A DNA stretch of 64,000 nucleotides from Streptomyces sp. Ru62 (GCF_002920615.1 NZ_PQSU01000007.1:62001-126000), one strand, 5' to 3'; counted from the stretch's first letter, positions 53,355 to 62,490 are shown. Notes: generated by a model not told the origin, from the sequence alone. Numbers and translations are program-made.

Positions 53355-53701
53355 GCCGGCACCGGCCCGCCACGGCCTCTTCCGGCCTCCCACCCGGACT
53401 CGCCCCGCTTCCGGCCCTGACCGACGCCCGGTTGTCCGCGGGGCCGATTTCCCCCTGCTCCCCTCTCTGCCCACACCCGGGCCGTCCGCTGCTGGCCGGA
53501 ACCGTCCGCGGACCCTTCTGTCCAGGTCAAAGCCATACCGCTGGCTGCGTGTAACGGTCACTCTCTTCTCGGCGCCTGCGGCGAGAGCCTCATGCCGCGG
53601 ACCGTTCCGGCGCCCGTCGCCGCCCCCGCGGCGCGCCGACGAACCGTGCCCGCCGCAGGCCCTCCTGCCGGGCACGCCCCTGCCCGTGAAGGAGATCCGC
53701 C
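53355..53701. other. Intergenic region before a secreted-protein gene
   Basis: No gene seen. GTCCGCGGAC at 53504-53513 is a perfect palindrome and may be an operator or end signal. GAAGGAGATC lies just before the ATG at 53702. Confidence 0.5.
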
Positions 53702-54550
53702 ATGTCCAGCCGCGTTCGAGGCCGCGTCCGTGTCATAGCCCTCGCCGCCGTGCCGCTCGCTGCCGCGGCCGCCGTCGGTGCCGTCAGGTACGCCGCCGAC
53801 CCGGCGGCCCCTGCAACGGCCGCCAGAGCGCTGCCCGTTGCGACCGCCTCCCCGGTCCAGGCGGAGCCGGGGGGACACGGTGACTGGACCACCACCGCGC
53901 CCAGTCCCCCGGCCACCCCCAGTTCCAGCCCGTCCGCGGCCCGTCCCACGTCGAAGGCCGCGTCGAAGACCACGCCGAAGGCCGCGCCGAAGACCACGTC
54001 GAAGGCGGCGCGTCCGCTGCCCGCCGCACAACTGCCCGACGCGCACCGCTCCGGCTGGAAGGAGATCGGTCCGCCGCGCACCCGGCAGACCACCCAGGAC
54101 GTGGGCGTCAGCGAGTGCGGCTGGGTGCACGGGGCCGTCGGCTGGCGGCAGCAGGGTTACGTCGGCAGGACGAAGACTCCCGCCATCCAGGACACGTTCA
54201 CCTTCGACTCCGCCACGGCCGCGGACGCCGCCTACCGCAAGCTCGTCACCGCCTTCGACGGCTGCCAGGACGACCTGCGCGCCATGCAGGCACAGCACGA
54301 CACACCGCGGGACGCCGTGGTCACGAAGACGGCGTCCACGACCGGCGGCACCGCCTACGCACGCTCCTGGACCGCGGTGGCGGGCATCTCCATGCCCGGT
54401 CGGCAGACCAACCACTACTACGTCGTCAGGCGTGGGGCGGCGCTGACGGTCGTGCAGTACACCGAGCCGGGCGACACTCCCGCGGCCGACCCGGCCCACC
54501 AGCGGTCCGACGACCGGGCGGAGTTGTCCGTCATCGCCGCGCACATGTGA
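53702..54550 (+). CDS. Secreted protein with Lys/Thr/Ala-rich linker
   Basis: 282 residues. N-terminal Arg cluster and hydrophobic core (VIALAAVPLAAAAAVGAV) give a signal peptide or anchor; residues about 60-105 are a flexible linker with repeated SKTTPKAAPKTTSKAA; the remaining domain has two Cys (SECGW, FDGCQDD) and ends in a beta-rich fold that loosely recalls PknH-type extracellular sensor domains. ATG 53702 with GAAGGAG. No sure family. Confidence 0.7.
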   Translation: MSSRVRGRVRVIALAAVPLAAAAAVGAVRYAADPAAPATAARALPVATASPVQAEPGGHGDWTTTAPSPPATPSSSPSAARPTSKAASKTTPKAAPKTTSKAARPLPAAQLPDAHRSGWKEIGPPRTRQTTQDVGVSECGWVHGAVGWRQQGYVGRTKTPAIQDTFTFDSATAADAAYRKLVTAFDGCQDDLRAMQAQHDTPRDAVVTKTASTTGGTAYARSWTAVAGISMPGRQTNHYYVVRRGAALTVVQYTEPGDTPAADPAHQRSDDRAELSVIAAHM

Positions 54551-54604
54551 CCTCCGTCCCTCTTCCCCGCATTTTTCTCCTGTTTCACAGAAAGCGAGTT
54601 CACC

Positions 54605-55993
54605 ATGCGGAATCCCCGCACGTCCCGACTGCGTGCCCTGGCCGTCCTCACGGCCGTGACGGCCACCACGACCTTGGCGGCGGTCCTGCCCGCGCACGCC
54701 GACTCCAGTGTCGACGGACCCATCACCCGCAGCGAGGTGCTCAACCGGGCGCAGAGCTGGGTGGACGCCGGCGTGCCCTACAACCAGGGCGGCTACTACG
54801 GCGGTTACCGGGAGGACTGCTCGGGCTACGTCTCGATGGCCTGGCACCTGTCGTCGAGCCTGGTCACCTGGACCCTGCCGGACGTCTCCACCAAGGAGAG
54901 CTTCTCCAGCCTCCTGCCCGGCGACATCATGGACTACACCGCCGAGCACACCTTCATCTTCGCCGGCTGGACGAACAAGACGAGCGGCGACTTCACGTAC
55001 TACGCGGAGAGCAACCCCAACAACCCCACCCACGGCCCGACCCACGCCAACATCAACTGGTCGAGCATCGAAGGCTGGCCCACCAGCTATTACGACGCGT
55101 ACCGCTACAAGAACATCGTCGACGACCCGGTCACCCCGGCCGGCACGGTCTGGGACCGCACCCGCAGCGCCTCGGGCACCTGGGACGCGCACGCCACCGA
55201 GATCGACGACAACAGCCACATCACGGCGGTGGCGTCGGCGACGCTTCCGGACGGCACCGTGCACGTGCTGACCATCGTGCCCGGCTCGGGTGTGTGGGAC
55301 CGGGTGCGCAGCGCCTCCGGCACCTGGGCGGGCTCCGCCACCCAGATCGACACCAACGGCAAGGTCTCCGCGGTCTCGGCCGCCGCCCTGCCCGACGGCA
55401 CGCTGCACGTGCAGACCCTCGTCCCGGGCGCCGGTGTCTGGGACCGTACCCGGAGCGCGTCCGGCAGCTGGTCGTCCAGCACCCAGATCGACTCCAACGG
55501 CAACATCACCGCCCTCTCCGCGTCGGGCCTGAAGGACGGCACCCTGCACGTCCAGGCCCTCCTGCCGGGCTCCGGCGTCTGGGACCGTACCCGCAGCTCT
55601 TCGGGCAGCTGGAGTTCCTCCACCAAGATCGACGACAACGGCAACATCTCCGCCATCGCCTCGACGGCGCTCCCGGACGGCTCGATGCACGTCGACGCGG
55701 TCGTGCCGGGGTCCGGCGTCTGGGACCGGGTGCGCAGCGCGTCGGGCACCTGGGCCGGTGCGGCCACGCAGATCGACGCCAACGGTGACGTCACCTCGGT
55801 GTCCACGTCCGCCCTCCCGGACGGTTCGATGCACGTCGACGCGGTCGTGCCGGGGTCCGGCGTCTGGGACCGGGTGCGCAGCTCGTCCGGCGCGTGGTCG
55901 AGCGCCACGAACATCGACAGCAACGGTGACGTCTTCGACACCTACACGGCCGGGCTTCCGGACGGCTCGATGCACGTGGGCACCATCGCCTGA
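54605..55993 (+). CDS. Secreted NlpC/P60-like cysteine peptidase with six-repeat propeller domain
   Basis: 462 residues. Signal peptide about 1-32 (ends LPAHA). Peptidase region about 35-175: nucleophile Cys in GGYREDCSGYVSMAWHL and likely active-site His in AEHTFIFAGW, the NlpC/P60 pattern for wall-peptide cleavage. From about 178, six 46-residue repeats of the same type as in the Rpf and DUF1906 genes, ending LPDGSMHVGTIA. Predicted cell-wall amidase or endopeptidase targeted by the propeller. ATG 54605, 54 bases after the previous stop. Confidence 0.88.
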   Translation: MRNPRTSRLRALAVLTAVTATTTLAAVLPAHADSSVDGPITRSEVLNRAQSWVDAGVPYNQGGYYGGYREDCSGYVSMAWHLSSSLVTWTLPDVSTKESFSSLLPGDIMDYTAEHTFIFAGWTNKTSGDFTYYAESNPNNPTHGPTHANINWSSIEGWPTSYYDAYRYKNIVDDPVTPAGTVWDRTRSASGTWDAHATEIDDNSHITAVASATLPDGTVHVLTIVPGSGVWDRVRSASGTWAGSATQIDTNGKVSAVSAAALPDGTLHVQTLVPGAGVWDRTRSASGSWSSSTQIDSNGNITALSASGLKDGTLHVQALLPGSGVWDRTRSSSGSWSSSTKIDDNGNISAIASTALPDGSMHVDAVVPGSGVWDRVRSASGTWAGAATQIDANGDVTSVSTSALPDGSMHVDAVVPGSGVWDRVRSSSGAWSSATNIDSNGDVFDTYTAGLPDGSMHVGTIA

Positions 55994-56225
55994 TCGGCGG
56001 GCACGCCCGTGACGGGCGGCGAGACGTGGAACCCTCGATCGCCGATCACGGTCGTGTGGCGGGGAACACCACTCGTTCAGCGATCATCAGCGGCCGGACG
56101 TCACCGTTCCGTCGGCCGGGATGATCGCTGAACTCGTGTCCGGAACAACACCGCAGGAGTGTGGCTGCGACTGTCGTGGCCCGGCTCCAACGGGAACCCG
56201 CAGTACCGGAAACGCTGCCAGGTGC

Positions 56226-56321
56226 CCGCCCGTCGACCCTGGCGGATTCATGGAGTTCGGCCGGGATGTCCGGCAGGCCGGCCAGGTGGATGACGGAGTT
56301 GGATCCGAACGTCCACCACAG
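56226..56321 (-). pseudogene. Fragment of a sugar ABC permease gene
   Basis: The minus strand reads WWTFGSNSVIHLAGLPDIP and then AELHESARVDGR, which matches the EAA region of MalF-type permeases; the frame then degenerates. Only about 32 codons survive. Confidence 0.7.
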
Positions 56322-56953
56322 GCGTCCGGCCGGCCGATGACACGAGCACGAAGTGAGGAAGAGCCGATGTGTGGGCGGTCCTGGCCTTCCGTCACGACCG
56401 GCAGGACGGGGCGCGGCTGCCCTTGACCGGCGGCCTGCCCCGGGACGCGCAGCGCGACGATCCGCTGCCCTGCGCCCCCGGGGCCCGCTCCGCCTCGACC
56501 GGAACCTGGTTCTGCACGCCCTGGCCGGGATACCAAAGCCCCAGCCGTAAGGCGACCGGTCCGTACGGGGAACGGCGCCGTGCTCCGCCTCGGCGCCGGG
56601 CGGGGCAGCGCCGCCGACTGCCCGGAGAGCTACGCCTGCGCGGCACCGGCGAAGGGCCGGGTGGTGCGGATCAGCGGCGAGAAGGTCCCGGTGCTCCGCA
56701 GTGCCGCGGACGCCGTCCACCGGCCCGCGCCGGCGGAACTCGCCGCGCTCCTGCCGCCGGCCCGCACGGCGACGGCACCGGTGCGGCGCGGGGACCCGCC
56801 GTCGTACGGTGACGGTGCGCCGGACAACAGCCTGGAAAAGGCGGTCGAGACGAAGACGGTCGGGACGAAGGCGGTTGAGCGGCACGTTCCGTGGCCCGGC
56901 GGTGCCGGACCAGGGGACGGCGGACCGCACTGCCGGGGCGTCGGGCGTGCGCC

Positions 56954-56959
56954 TAGAGT
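56954..56959 (+). promoter_or_regulatory. -10 box TAGAGT before the ThuA-like gene
   Basis: TAGAGT ends nine bases before the ATG at 56968, no ribosome site, suggesting a leaderless transcript. Confidence 0.4.
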
Positions 56960-56967
56960 CCCGTGGC

Positions 56968-57624
56968 ATGCCTCCTCGTCTCCTCCTGTGCACCCGCACC
57001 ACCGACTACCGCCACGACTCCCTCCCGGACGCGGTCGCCGCTGTCCGGGGGTTCGGGGGGTTCACCGTCGAGCACACCGAGGACCCCGCGGACCTCGAAC
57101 GGCCGCTGGACGGGTTCGCGGCCGTGGTCTTCCTCTCCACCAGCGGGGACGTGCTGACCCCGGCCGGGCGCGAGCGGCTGGAGCGGCACGTCCGGTCGGG
57201 CGGCGGCTTCGCCGGGGTGCACGCGGCGGCCTGCACCGAGTACGGGTGGCCGTACTACGGCGAACTCCTCGGCGCCCGCTTCACCCGGCACCCCGCCCAC
57301 CAGCCGGGCCGGGTCCTCGTCGCCGACCCCGGTCACCCCGCGACCCGACGGCTGCCGTCCGTCTGGGAGTTCACCGACGAGTGGTACGACTTCGACCACG
57401 CCCCGAGCGGCGGGGCACGCGTGCTGCTGCGCGCCGACGAGACGTCGTACGCCGGCGGCGGCATGGGCGCGGACCATCCGCTGGCCTGGTGCTACGAGCG
57501 GGGTCCCAGAGGCGGACGCGTGTTCTATACGGCCCTCGGTCACGCCGCCGACGCCTACCGCGACCCGGTCTTCCTGGCGCACCTGAACGGCGGCCTCACC
57601 TGGGCGGCAACGGCTGACCAGTGA
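56968..57624 (+). CDS. ThuA-like domain protein
   Basis: 218 residues. A class-I glutamine-amidotransferase-like fold of the ThuA family: DGFAAVVFLSTSGDVL, GGGFAGVHAAACTEYGWPYYGELLGARF, GRVFYTALGHAADAY. ThuA proteins are linked to trehalose use and other sugar oxidation. ATG 56968, probably leaderless. Confidence 0.88.
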   Translation: MPPRLLLCTRTTDYRHDSLPDAVAAVRGFGGFTVEHTEDPADLERPLDGFAAVVFLSTSGDVLTPAGRERLERHVRSGGGFAGVHAAACTEYGWPYYGELLGARFTRHPAHQPGRVLVADPGHPATRRLPSVWEFTDEWYDFDHAPSGGARVLLRADETSYAGGGMGADHPLAWCYERGPRGGRVFYTALGHAADAYRDPVFLAHLNGGLTWAATADQ

Positions 57625-57682
57625 CGTTTCTGCGGTGAACCCGTTGCGCCGTTGGAGTGAGTAAAGCTGGCGTAGAAGGAAG

Positions 57683-57692
57683 GTCACGTGAC
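57683..57692. promoter_or_regulatory. Palindrome GTCACGTGAC
   Basis: Perfect ten-base palindrome about 93 bases before the lyase start; candidate operator. Confidence 0.4.
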
Positions 57693-57784
57693 TATCTAGA
57701 GATGCTCTTGTCTTGGCAAAGGGCGTCGAGACGCGGCGGCCCCCCTTCCGCCCCGCGTCACCCACCCACAGGAGGAGCCGGACC

Positions 57785-58648
57785 TTGACCTACGGTAATA
57801 AGCTGCGCGAGCGCATCGCCGGTCCCGGAACCACACCGCTGATCGGCGTGTACGACATGTACTCGGCGTCGATCGCGGCCAGGCACTACGACGGCATGTT
57901 CGTATCGGGCTTCGGCTTCGCGGCCTCGTACTACGGACTGCCGGACATCGGATTCATCGCCTGGCCCGACATGGTGGCCTTCGTCCAGCGACTGCGCGGC
58001 GCGTTCCCCCACCACCACCTGCTGGTCGACATCGACGACGGGTACGTCGACCCCGAGGTCGCCTGTCACGTCGTCGAGGGCCTGGAGCGCATCGGCGCCT
58101 CCGGGGTGATCCTGGAGGACCAGAAGCGGCCCCGCCGCTGCGGCCACGCCGACGGCAAGCAGGTACTGCCCCTGGAGGAGTACCTGGAGAAGCTGCACAA
58201 GGTCCTGGAGACCCGCAGGGACCTGGTCGTCGTCGCCCGCACGGACGCCACCGACGAGCACGACATCCTGCACCGCGCCGAACGGCTCGCGGCCACGGAC
58301 GCCGACGTGGTGCTGGTCGACGGGGTGCGCAGCGTCGAGTGGATCAAGCGGATCCGTGAGGTCGTCGGGGACAAGCCGCTGCTGTTCAACCAGATCGCGG
58401 GTGGCAAGTCGCCCCGGCTGTCCCTCGGTGAGCTGTCCGACCTCGGCGTGGACGTCGCCATCTACAGCACCCCCTGCCTGTTCGCCGCGCACGAGGCGAT
58501 GGACTCGGCGCTCGCCGGCCTGAAGGCGGCCGATGGCCGGCTGCCCGAGGTGGACCCGGCGAGCGGCGTCGGCGTGAAGGCCTCCACGAGTCTGCTGGAG
58601 CGCAACATCGCCCGCGAGCGGCTGACTCCCGAGGGCGTGGGCGTGTGA
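57785..58648 (+). CDS. Isocitrate lyase/PEP mutase superfamily enzyme
   Basis: 287 residues, TIM barrel. The metal/substrate loop LVDIDDGYVD and the Cys-loop PRRCGHADGKQVLP, equivalent to the KKCGH lyase signature, show it is a C-C lyase-type member rather than a mutase. Exact substrate (methylisocitrate, oxaloacetate or other) unknown. TTG 57785 was chosen: an AGGAGG site lies eight bases upstream and no ATG follows nearby. Overlaps the next small gene as GTGA. Confidence 0.85.
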   Translation: MTYGNKLRERIAGPGTTPLIGVYDMYSASIAARHYDGMFVSGFGFAASYYGLPDIGFIAWPDMVAFVQRLRGAFPHHHLLVDIDDGYVDPEVACHVVEGLERIGASGVILEDQKRPRRCGHADGKQVLPLEEYLEKLHKVLETRRDLVVVARTDATDEHDILHRAERLAATDADVVLVDGVRSVEWIKRIREVVGDKPLLFNQIAGGKSPRLSLGELSDLGVDVAIYSTPCLFAAHEAMDSALAGLKAADGRLPEVDPASGVGVKASTSLLERNIARERLTPEGVGV

Positions 58649-58899
58649 GCGGTGCCGTACCGCGGCTCGGCGTGGCCACGGCGGTGGCCGCCGTGCTCCT
58701 CGGAGCCGGCGCCGTGCCCACCGTCGCGTCCGGGGGCCTGATCACCGTGATCGACAACTCCCACGCCGACTCCTGGCTCGAAGTCGATCGCGCGGCCAAC
58801 CTCCAGACCGGCAGCGGCACCGCCGGCAGCGACCACGACGGCAGCGCCGTGGACGTGGTCGAGGCCCTCGTCGGGGCCGGCCGGGGCGAGGAGGACTGA
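58645..58899 (+). CDS. 84-residue secreted protein
   Basis: GTG overlaps the lyase stop (GTGTGA). Signal peptide about 1-29 (VATAVAAVLLGAGAVPTVA), then a short acidic mature part (VIDNSHADSWLEVDRAAN). No family recognised. Ended by a strong terminator. Confidence 0.6.
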   Translation: MSGAVPRLGVATAVAAVLLGAGAVPTVASGGLITVIDNSHADSWLEVDRAANLQTGSGTAGSDHDGSAVDVVEALVGAGRGEED

Positions 58900-58915
58900 G
58901 CGGCCACCGGACGAC

Positions 58916-58952
58916 GACGGCCGGGCACCCCCTGCGGAGGTGCCCGGCCGTC
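58916..58952 (+). terminator. Strong terminator after the lyase/secreted-protein pair
   Basis: GACGGCCGGGCACC and GGTGCCCGGCCGTC form a perfect 14-base stem, nine-base loop, 17 bases after the stop. Confidence 0.85.
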
Positions 58953-58988
58953 ACCGTGTCACCGGCTCCTGGCGGCCGGCCGTCGGAC

Positions 58989-59192
58989 TCAGTCCTCCCT
59001 GAGGTCGGGACGGCCGTTCTCGTCGAGTCCGACGTCCTCCTCCGGGCCGTGCTCGTCGACGGGCGGGACCACGGTGGCGCGCTGCTGTCCCGGGGCGAGG
59101 GTGCGGCAGGCGGCGTGGGCCGTGCCGCAGGCGGTGACCAGGGCGACCGCGGCCAGGGAGAGGGCCGCGGCGCTACGCGGGGAGTGCTTCAT
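58989..59192 (-). CDS. 67-residue putative lipoprotein
   Basis: MKHSPRSAAALSLAAVALV followed by the lipobox TAC; the mature part (QQRATVVPPVDEHGPEED) is acidic and disordered. ATG 59192. No family. Sits between the terminator and the lacI-type gene on the minus strand. Confidence 0.6.
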   Translation of the reverse strand: MKHSPRSAAALSLAAVALVTACGTAHAACRTLAPGQQRATVVPPVDEHGPEEDVGLDENGRPDLRED

Positions 59193-59261
59193 GCCCGGCG
59201 AACGATGCGCACCGGGGCGGGTCACCTCCCGCGCCCGGATCCGCCGCCGGCATCACGCACC

Positions 59262-59287
59262 CGGCCGCTCGCTCCGGCGAGCGGCCG
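59262..59287 (-). terminator. Terminator of the LacI-family gene
   Basis: CGGCCGCTCG and CGAGCGGCCG, ten-base stem, six-base loop, 15 bases beyond the stop. Confidence 0.75.
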
Positions 59288-59302
59288 TCCGGTCGGCGAG
59301 GT

Positions 59303-60367
59303 TCACGGGCGGCACGCGGCGGGGCCGTTCCCGGGCGGGGCCGTGCTCGCGCGCCGCACCAGCCGTGTCGACAGCTCCGTCCGCGTCCCCTCGGGGCGGT
59401 CGCCGCGCATCATCCGCACCAGCAGCCGCAGCGCCGTCGCCGCCATCTCCGCCAGCGGCTGGCGCACGGTCGTCAGCGCCGGGGCGACCCAGCGCGCCTC
59501 CGGCAGATCACCGAACCCCACCACGCTCACGTCGTCCGGCACCCCCAACCCCCGCTCGGCCGGCGCCGCGTACACCCCGAGCGCCATCCGGTCGGAGCAC
59601 ACGAACACCGCGCGGGGCGGATCGGGCAGGTCCAGCAGCTCGTGCGTGCGCAGCCGGGCGGTGGTCTCGTCACGGCCCGCGTGCCGCACGTAATCGGCCC
59701 GGTGCCGCACTCCCGCGGTCGCGAGCGCCGAGCGGTAGCCGGCCACCCGGGCGCCGTCGCCCATCGTGCGCCGGTGGCCGGCGATCACCGCGATCCGCTC
59801 GTGCCCGAGCCCCAGCAGGTGCTCGGTCGCGCTCACCCCGCCCTGCCAGTTGGCCGCCCCGACCGACACCACGCCGGCCGGCGGCTCGTACGCCGGGTCG
59901 ATGAGCACGTACGGGATGCGGTGATGGTCCAGCCAGGCGTACTGGGAGGCGGACAGCTCCGCCTGGTCGACCAGCACGCCCGAGGAGCCGCGCGCGGTCA
60001 GCTTGTCCAGCCAGTCGCGCTCCCGGCGGGTGCCCCGGGGCCGGCCCGGGCCGGCCGAGACGACCACCTCAAGGCCCGCCTCGTGCGCCGTCGCCTCCAC
60101 CCCGTGCAGCACCGCACCCGACCAGGAACTCTCCAGTGAATGCAGCACCAGGTCCACCAGACCGGGCGCCTTCGCCGCGTCGAAGCGGGGGCGGCGCACA
60201 GAGCCGAGGCGGTCGAGCGCCTCGGTCACCCGGCGGCGGGTCTCGGGGGCCACGTCCTCGCGGCCGTTGACGACCTTCGACGCGGTGGGCACCGACACGC
60301 CCGCCTCCCGGGCCACCACCGCCGGCGTCGGCCCGGCCCCCACGCTCGCACTCCCCGCACGGACCAT
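59303..60367 (-). CDS. LacI-family transcriptional regulator
   Basis: 354 residues. HTH at about 16-40 (TPAVVAREAGVSVPTASKVVNG), hinge and periplasmic-binding-protein-like core (VISVGAANW-like loop, VCSDRMALGVYAA, VSVVGFGDLPEARWVAP). ATG 60367 with GAGAGGTGG upstream. Divergent from the carboxylesterase; the space between holds a LacI-type operator. Confidence 0.92.
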   Translation of the reverse strand: MVRAGSASVGAGPTPAVVAREAGVSVPTASKVVNGREDVAPETRRRVTEALDRLGSVRRPRFDAAKAPGLVDLVLHSLESSWSGAVLHGVEATAHEAGLEVVVSAGPGRPRGTRRERDWLDKLTARGSSGVLVDQAELSASQYAWLDHHRIPYVLIDPAYEPPAGVVSVGAANWQGGVSATEHLLGLGHERIAVIAGHRRTMGDGARVAGYRSALATAGVRHRADYVRHAGRDETTARLRTHELLDLPDPPRAVFVCSDRMALGVYAAPAERGLGVPDDVSVVGFGDLPEARWVAPALTTVRQPLAEMAATALRLLVRMMRGDRPEGTRTELSTRLVRRASTAPPGNGPAACRP

Positions 60368-60450
60368 AGGCAACCACCTCTCCGGCCCGCCCGTGGGCCA
60401 TCGAAAGTCGCGACCAGCGCTGCTTCCGAGGCCTGCGCACCGACCTCACA

Positions 60451-60462
60451 GAAAGCGCTTCC
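60451..60462. promoter_or_regulatory. LacI-type operator GAAAGCGCTTCC
   Basis: Core AAGCGCTT palindrome in the 260-base divergent gap, 84 bases from the LacI start. Palindromes with a central CG of this kind are typical of LacI-family repressors, so it probably gives autoregulation and control of the carboxylesterase. Confidence 0.6.
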
Positions 60463-60526
60463 TGCGATAAGTGCGGGGCAAGACGGCGGGAAGACGGGGG
60501 AATCACCGGACGGCACCGGCGGAGAC

Positions 60527-60536
60527 TTTCGAAAGG
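60527..60536. promoter_or_regulatory. Palindrome CTTTCGAAAG
   Basis: Perfect ten-base palindrome 92 bases before the carboxylesterase start; a half-site CGAAAGT also occurs at 60402. Candidate second operator. Confidence 0.4.
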
Positions 60537-60627
60537 TGGCCGTACGCCGGACAGCGCATCCCGGGGATCTGTGCACCGGAATAGGTCCGGGCGATCCGGT
60601 GCTCTTGCTGGAAGGAGGCACGCGCGC

Positions 60628-62220
60628 GTGGCGAAGGGCTGGTGGGCGATGACGGCAGACCAGACGGGCCCCGTGGTCAGAACGCCCCACGGGGCCGTAC
60701 GCGGCCGGTACGAGCGGGGGATCGCGGTCTTCCGGGGCGTTCCGTACGCGGCCCCGCCCGTCGGCCCGCTGCGCTTCCGCCCGCCCCGGCCGCCCGAGCC
60801 CTGGGACGGGGTGCGGGACGCCGGCGCGTTCGGTCCGACCGCGCCGAAGCCGCCGTACTCCGAGGCGTTCGCCCAGTACCTGTCCGACCCCGTGATTCCC
60901 GGCGACGACTGCCTCAACCTGAACGTCTGGACCCCCGAGCCGGGGCCCGGCGCCCGGCTCCCGGTCCTGGTCTGGCTGCACGGCGGCGCGCTGACCAGGG
61001 GTTCCTCGGCGGTGCCGGTGTACGACGGCAGGACTTTCGCGCGCGACGGGGTCGTCTTCGTCTCGGTCAACTACCGGCTGGGGGTGGAGGGCTACGGGCT
61101 GTTCCCCGACGCGCCCCCGAACCCCGGCCTGCGCGACCAGCTCGCCGCGCTGCGCTGGGTGCACGAGACGATCGAGGTCTTCGGCGGCGACCCGGACCGG
61201 ATCACCCTGTGCGGCCAGTCGGCCGGCGCCATCAGCGCCGGCGTCCTCCTCGCCGCACCCCAGACGCGGGGCCTGATCCGGCGGGCGGTCCTGCAGAGCG
61301 GCGCGCCCGAGGCCGTCGACCGCGACAAGGTACGGCGGATGGTGCGCCGGATGGCCACCCGGCTGAAGATCCCCGCCACGGCCGAGGCGTTCGCGGCGGT
61401 CGACCGCGCACTGCTGCTGCGCACCCAGGCCGAGGTCGGCCGGCTCAGCAGCCCGGTGCTGGGCGGGCCCGCGTTCGGCATCGTCGTGGACGGCGACCTG
61501 GTGCCCGGCGACCCGTTGAAGGCGCTGACCGAAGGCGGCGCCGCCCGGGACGTCGACCTGCTCATGGGGTGGACCCGGGACGAGTACCGGCTGTGGCTGG
61601 TGCCCGGCGGACTGCTGGAGCACGTCGACCGGCTCGGCGCGGTCGCCCTGGCCGGGGCGATGGCCCGCTGCCACGCCGGGCACGAGGTGGCGCGGGGCTA
61701 CCGGACGCTGCACCCGGACGCCGGGACCGCCGAGATCGTCGGCCAGATGGTCACCGACCACCTGCTGCGGGTGCCGCTGCACCGGCTCGCCGACGCCCAC
61801 CCCGGCGCCAGTCACCTGTACGAGTTCGCGTGGCCCTCCCGGCTGCCCGGCCTCGGCGCCTGCCACGCCCTGGAGCTGGGGTTCGTCTTCGACAGCGGGG
61901 ACGTGCCCGAGTCGCGGAAGCTGGCCGGTGAGGGCGCCCCGCAGGAGCTGGCCGACGCGATGCACGCCGCCTGGGTGCGGTTCGCGGCGACCGGGGACCC
62001 CGGCTGGGCGGCCTGGGACGCGACGCATCCGGTGCGGGTCTTCGGCGAGGGCGAGCCGCGTACCGTACACGGCCCACGGGATGCGGAGACCGGCCTCTGG
62101 CCGACCGCCCGCACGGTCGTCCCGGAGATCAGCCCCGCGTCCGTGGGCCGGGCTCCGGGAGCGGAGCTGGCGGCGGCGGTACGGCGTCTGCGGCGCTCGG
62201 TGGCGGCCCGGCGTCGCTGA
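60628..62220 (+). CDS. Type-B carboxylesterase
   Basis: 530 residues from GTG 60628, which has GAAGGAGG nine bases upstream; an in-frame ATG at 60649 is a credible alternative and starts just before the family core. Catalytic Ser in LCGQSAGAISAG, oxyanion segment WLHGGALTRG, catalytic His in GACHALELGFVF. No signal peptide, so cytoplasmic. Hydrolyses carboxylic esters; the LacI partner suggests an inducible catabolic role (inference). Confidence 0.92.
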   Translation: MAKGWWAMTADQTGPVVRTPHGAVRGRYERGIAVFRGVPYAAPPVGPLRFRPPRPPEPWDGVRDAGAFGPTAPKPPYSEAFAQYLSDPVIPGDDCLNLNVWTPEPGPGARLPVLVWLHGGALTRGSSAVPVYDGRTFARDGVVFVSVNYRLGVEGYGLFPDAPPNPGLRDQLAALRWVHETIEVFGGDPDRITLCGQSAGAISAGVLLAAPQTRGLIRRAVLQSGAPEAVDRDKVRRMVRRMATRLKIPATAEAFAAVDRALLLRTQAEVGRLSSPVLGGPAFGIVVDGDLVPGDPLKALTEGGAARDVDLLMGWTRDEYRLWLVPGGLLEHVDRLGAVALAGAMARCHAGHEVARGYRTLHPDAGTAEIVGQMVTDHLLRVPLHRLADAHPGASHLYEFAWPSRLPGLGACHALELGFVFDSGDVPESRKLAGEGAPQELADAMHAAWVRFAATGDPGWAAWDATHPVRVFGEGEPRTVHGPRDAETGLWPTARTVVPEISPASVGRAPGAELAAAVRRLRRSVAARRR

Positions 62221-62374
62221 GGGCCTCCGAGAACCTCGCCCGGCCTGGCGGTTGCTCCGGCGCGCCGACTGCCGGCGACCCTCGGTCACCGTTCCTCACG
62301 ACCCATCAGATGTGCAGTCCTTGTGAAGAGTGCAAGCACGTTTTGGGCGCCAAGTCCGGTGTATTACCTAGAAC

Positions 62375-62403
62375 TTGACAGGCCTTTACCCTCCTGGGAG
62401 AGT
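62375..62403 (+). promoter_or_regulatory. Promoter of the bacteriocin gene
   Basis: TTGACA (62375-62380, perfect -35), 17-base spacer, GAGAGT (62398-62403, five of six to TAGAGT). Confidence 0.55.
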
Positions 62404-62410
62404 CCTGCCC

Positions 62411-62428
62411 GATCAAGATCAAGATCAA
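62411..62428. repeat. Three tandem GATCAA units
   Basis: GATCAA three times in the 5' untranslated region of the bacteriocin gene; AT-rich for this genome. May bind a regulator or alter RNA folding. Confidence 0.7.
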
Positions 62429-62490
62429 GCCATGCAAGGCAGATATCAAGCCAAAGGCGAGATCATGTCATGGAGAGTAGGAAGATCCCT

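Larger units (their letters stand above)
55994..56967. other. Decayed region
   Basis: About 970 bases with no intact gene. A fragment of an ABC sugar permease is recognisable at 56226-56321 (see pseudogene entry). A plus-strand open frame at about 56580-56840 (LRLGAGRGSAADCPESYACAAP) has a protein-like look but no start or family. The region probably once held a sugar-transport or glycosidase gene set. Confidence 0.6.

Noticed and set aside
56580..56840. A plus-strand gene fragment (LRLGAGRGSAADCPESYACAAP)
   Set aside because: Looks protein-like but has no start, no end in a sensible frame and no family I can name; kept only as part of the decayed stretch.
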